From Robiginitomaculum sp. (lineage in GTDB: Bacteria > Pseudomonadota > Alphaproteobacteria > Caulobacterales > Maricaulaceae), in contig JAKIUV010000046.1 of assembly GCA_021647375.1 (NCBI GenBank), positions 1-22,702 on the forward strand: a stretch of 22,702 nt of DNA, given 5' to 3'. How positions within the stretch are numbered: the stretch's first letter is position 1; every line of letters starts with the position of its first letter. The position numbers and the translations under genes were made by a program. Below the pieces are notes generated by a model that saw nothing but the letters and a program-made list of their open reading frames with translations, was not told the DNA's origin and ran no database searches. Shown piece by piece: positions 22,679-22,702 of the stretch.

Positions 22679-22702
22679 CTAGTCGTCCTGCGCCTTGATC
22701 TC
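22679..22702 (-). CDS. C-terminal end of a gene continuing beyond the window
   Basis: Read on the minus strand from the window edge, the sequence gives EIKAQDD followed by TAG (22681-22679). Only seven codons are visible, so no product can be named, and the frame may be a chance one. The stop would lie three bases past the META remnant stop, in convergent orientation. Confidence 0.25.
   Translation of the reverse strand, partial: EIKAQDD

Noticed and set aside
1..22702. CRISPR array, tRNA or rRNA genes, insertion sequences
   Set aside because: No spaced repeat series, no tRNA-like cloverleaf with a T-arm, no rRNA segment and no transposase or terminal inverted repeats were noticed on reading both strands.

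Overview
The window reads as chromosomal DNA of an alphaproteobacterium. The supporting signs are the dnaG-rpoD pair with an alphaproteobacterial-style primase whose zinc ligands are substituted, the ftsE-ftsX pair followed by a YdcF-like and a DUF2125 gene, and a divergent MJ0042-type zinc-ribbon membrane protein. A marine or aquatic lineage near Maricaulales/Hyphomonadaceae is my guess from the gene mix, but nothing in the sequence proves it.

Layout. 1-669: 3' part of a short-chain dehydrogenase. 721-2055 (minus): secreted beta-rich DUF11-type protein. 2241-6335 (plus): dnaG and rpoD, the macromolecular-synthesis pair. 6342-7784 (plus): a small accessory patch that looks AT-richer, with a conserved hypothetical gene, a three-unit 12-bp repeat, a broken RelE/ParE-type toxin, its intact XRE antitoxin and a small membrane protein. 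7789-9929 (minus): Rieske oxygenase, glutamyl-Q tRNA(Asp) synthetase and pterin-carbinolamine dehydratase in one run. 10025-11714 (plus): VanZ-like membrane protein and a secreted repeat protein, closed by a strong bidirectional terminator. 11782-13299 (minus): alanine/sodium symporter. 13467-14672 (plus): aspartate/aromatic aminotransferase, whose start region is a perfect 24-bp tandem duplication. 14683-18089 (minus): ftsE-ftsX-ydcF-like-DUF2125 operon. 18168-18980 (plus): zinc-ribbon membrane protein. 19038-20538 (minus): two-gene unit of an unrecognised acidic protein and an OmpA-domain protein. 20656-22477 (minus): one large helical gene split into two reading frames by apparent single-base losses. 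22481-22675 (plus): remnant of a META/HslJ domain. 22679-22702 (minus): end of a further gene.

The most interesting signal is upstream of the acidic-protein/OmpA pair. A perfect TTGACA -35 element is followed directly by a run of nine C, then by a -10-like TATGGT buried in a perfect 10-bp inverted repeat, then by a perfect AGGAGG ribosome site. The run sits in the -35/-10 spacer, where length changes alter promoter strength, as in known phase-variable surface genes. At nine C the spacer is 15; at eleven it would be the optimal 17. The downstream pair may therefore be a phase-variable envelope locus.

Other points are a toxin carrying two compensating indels next to an intact antitoxin, a helical gene with two frame breaks beside a truncated META fragment, and the duplicated start region of the aminotransferase. 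The indels lie in accessory genes while the housekeeping genes are intact, which favours real decay, but sequencing error cannot be excluded from one sequence.
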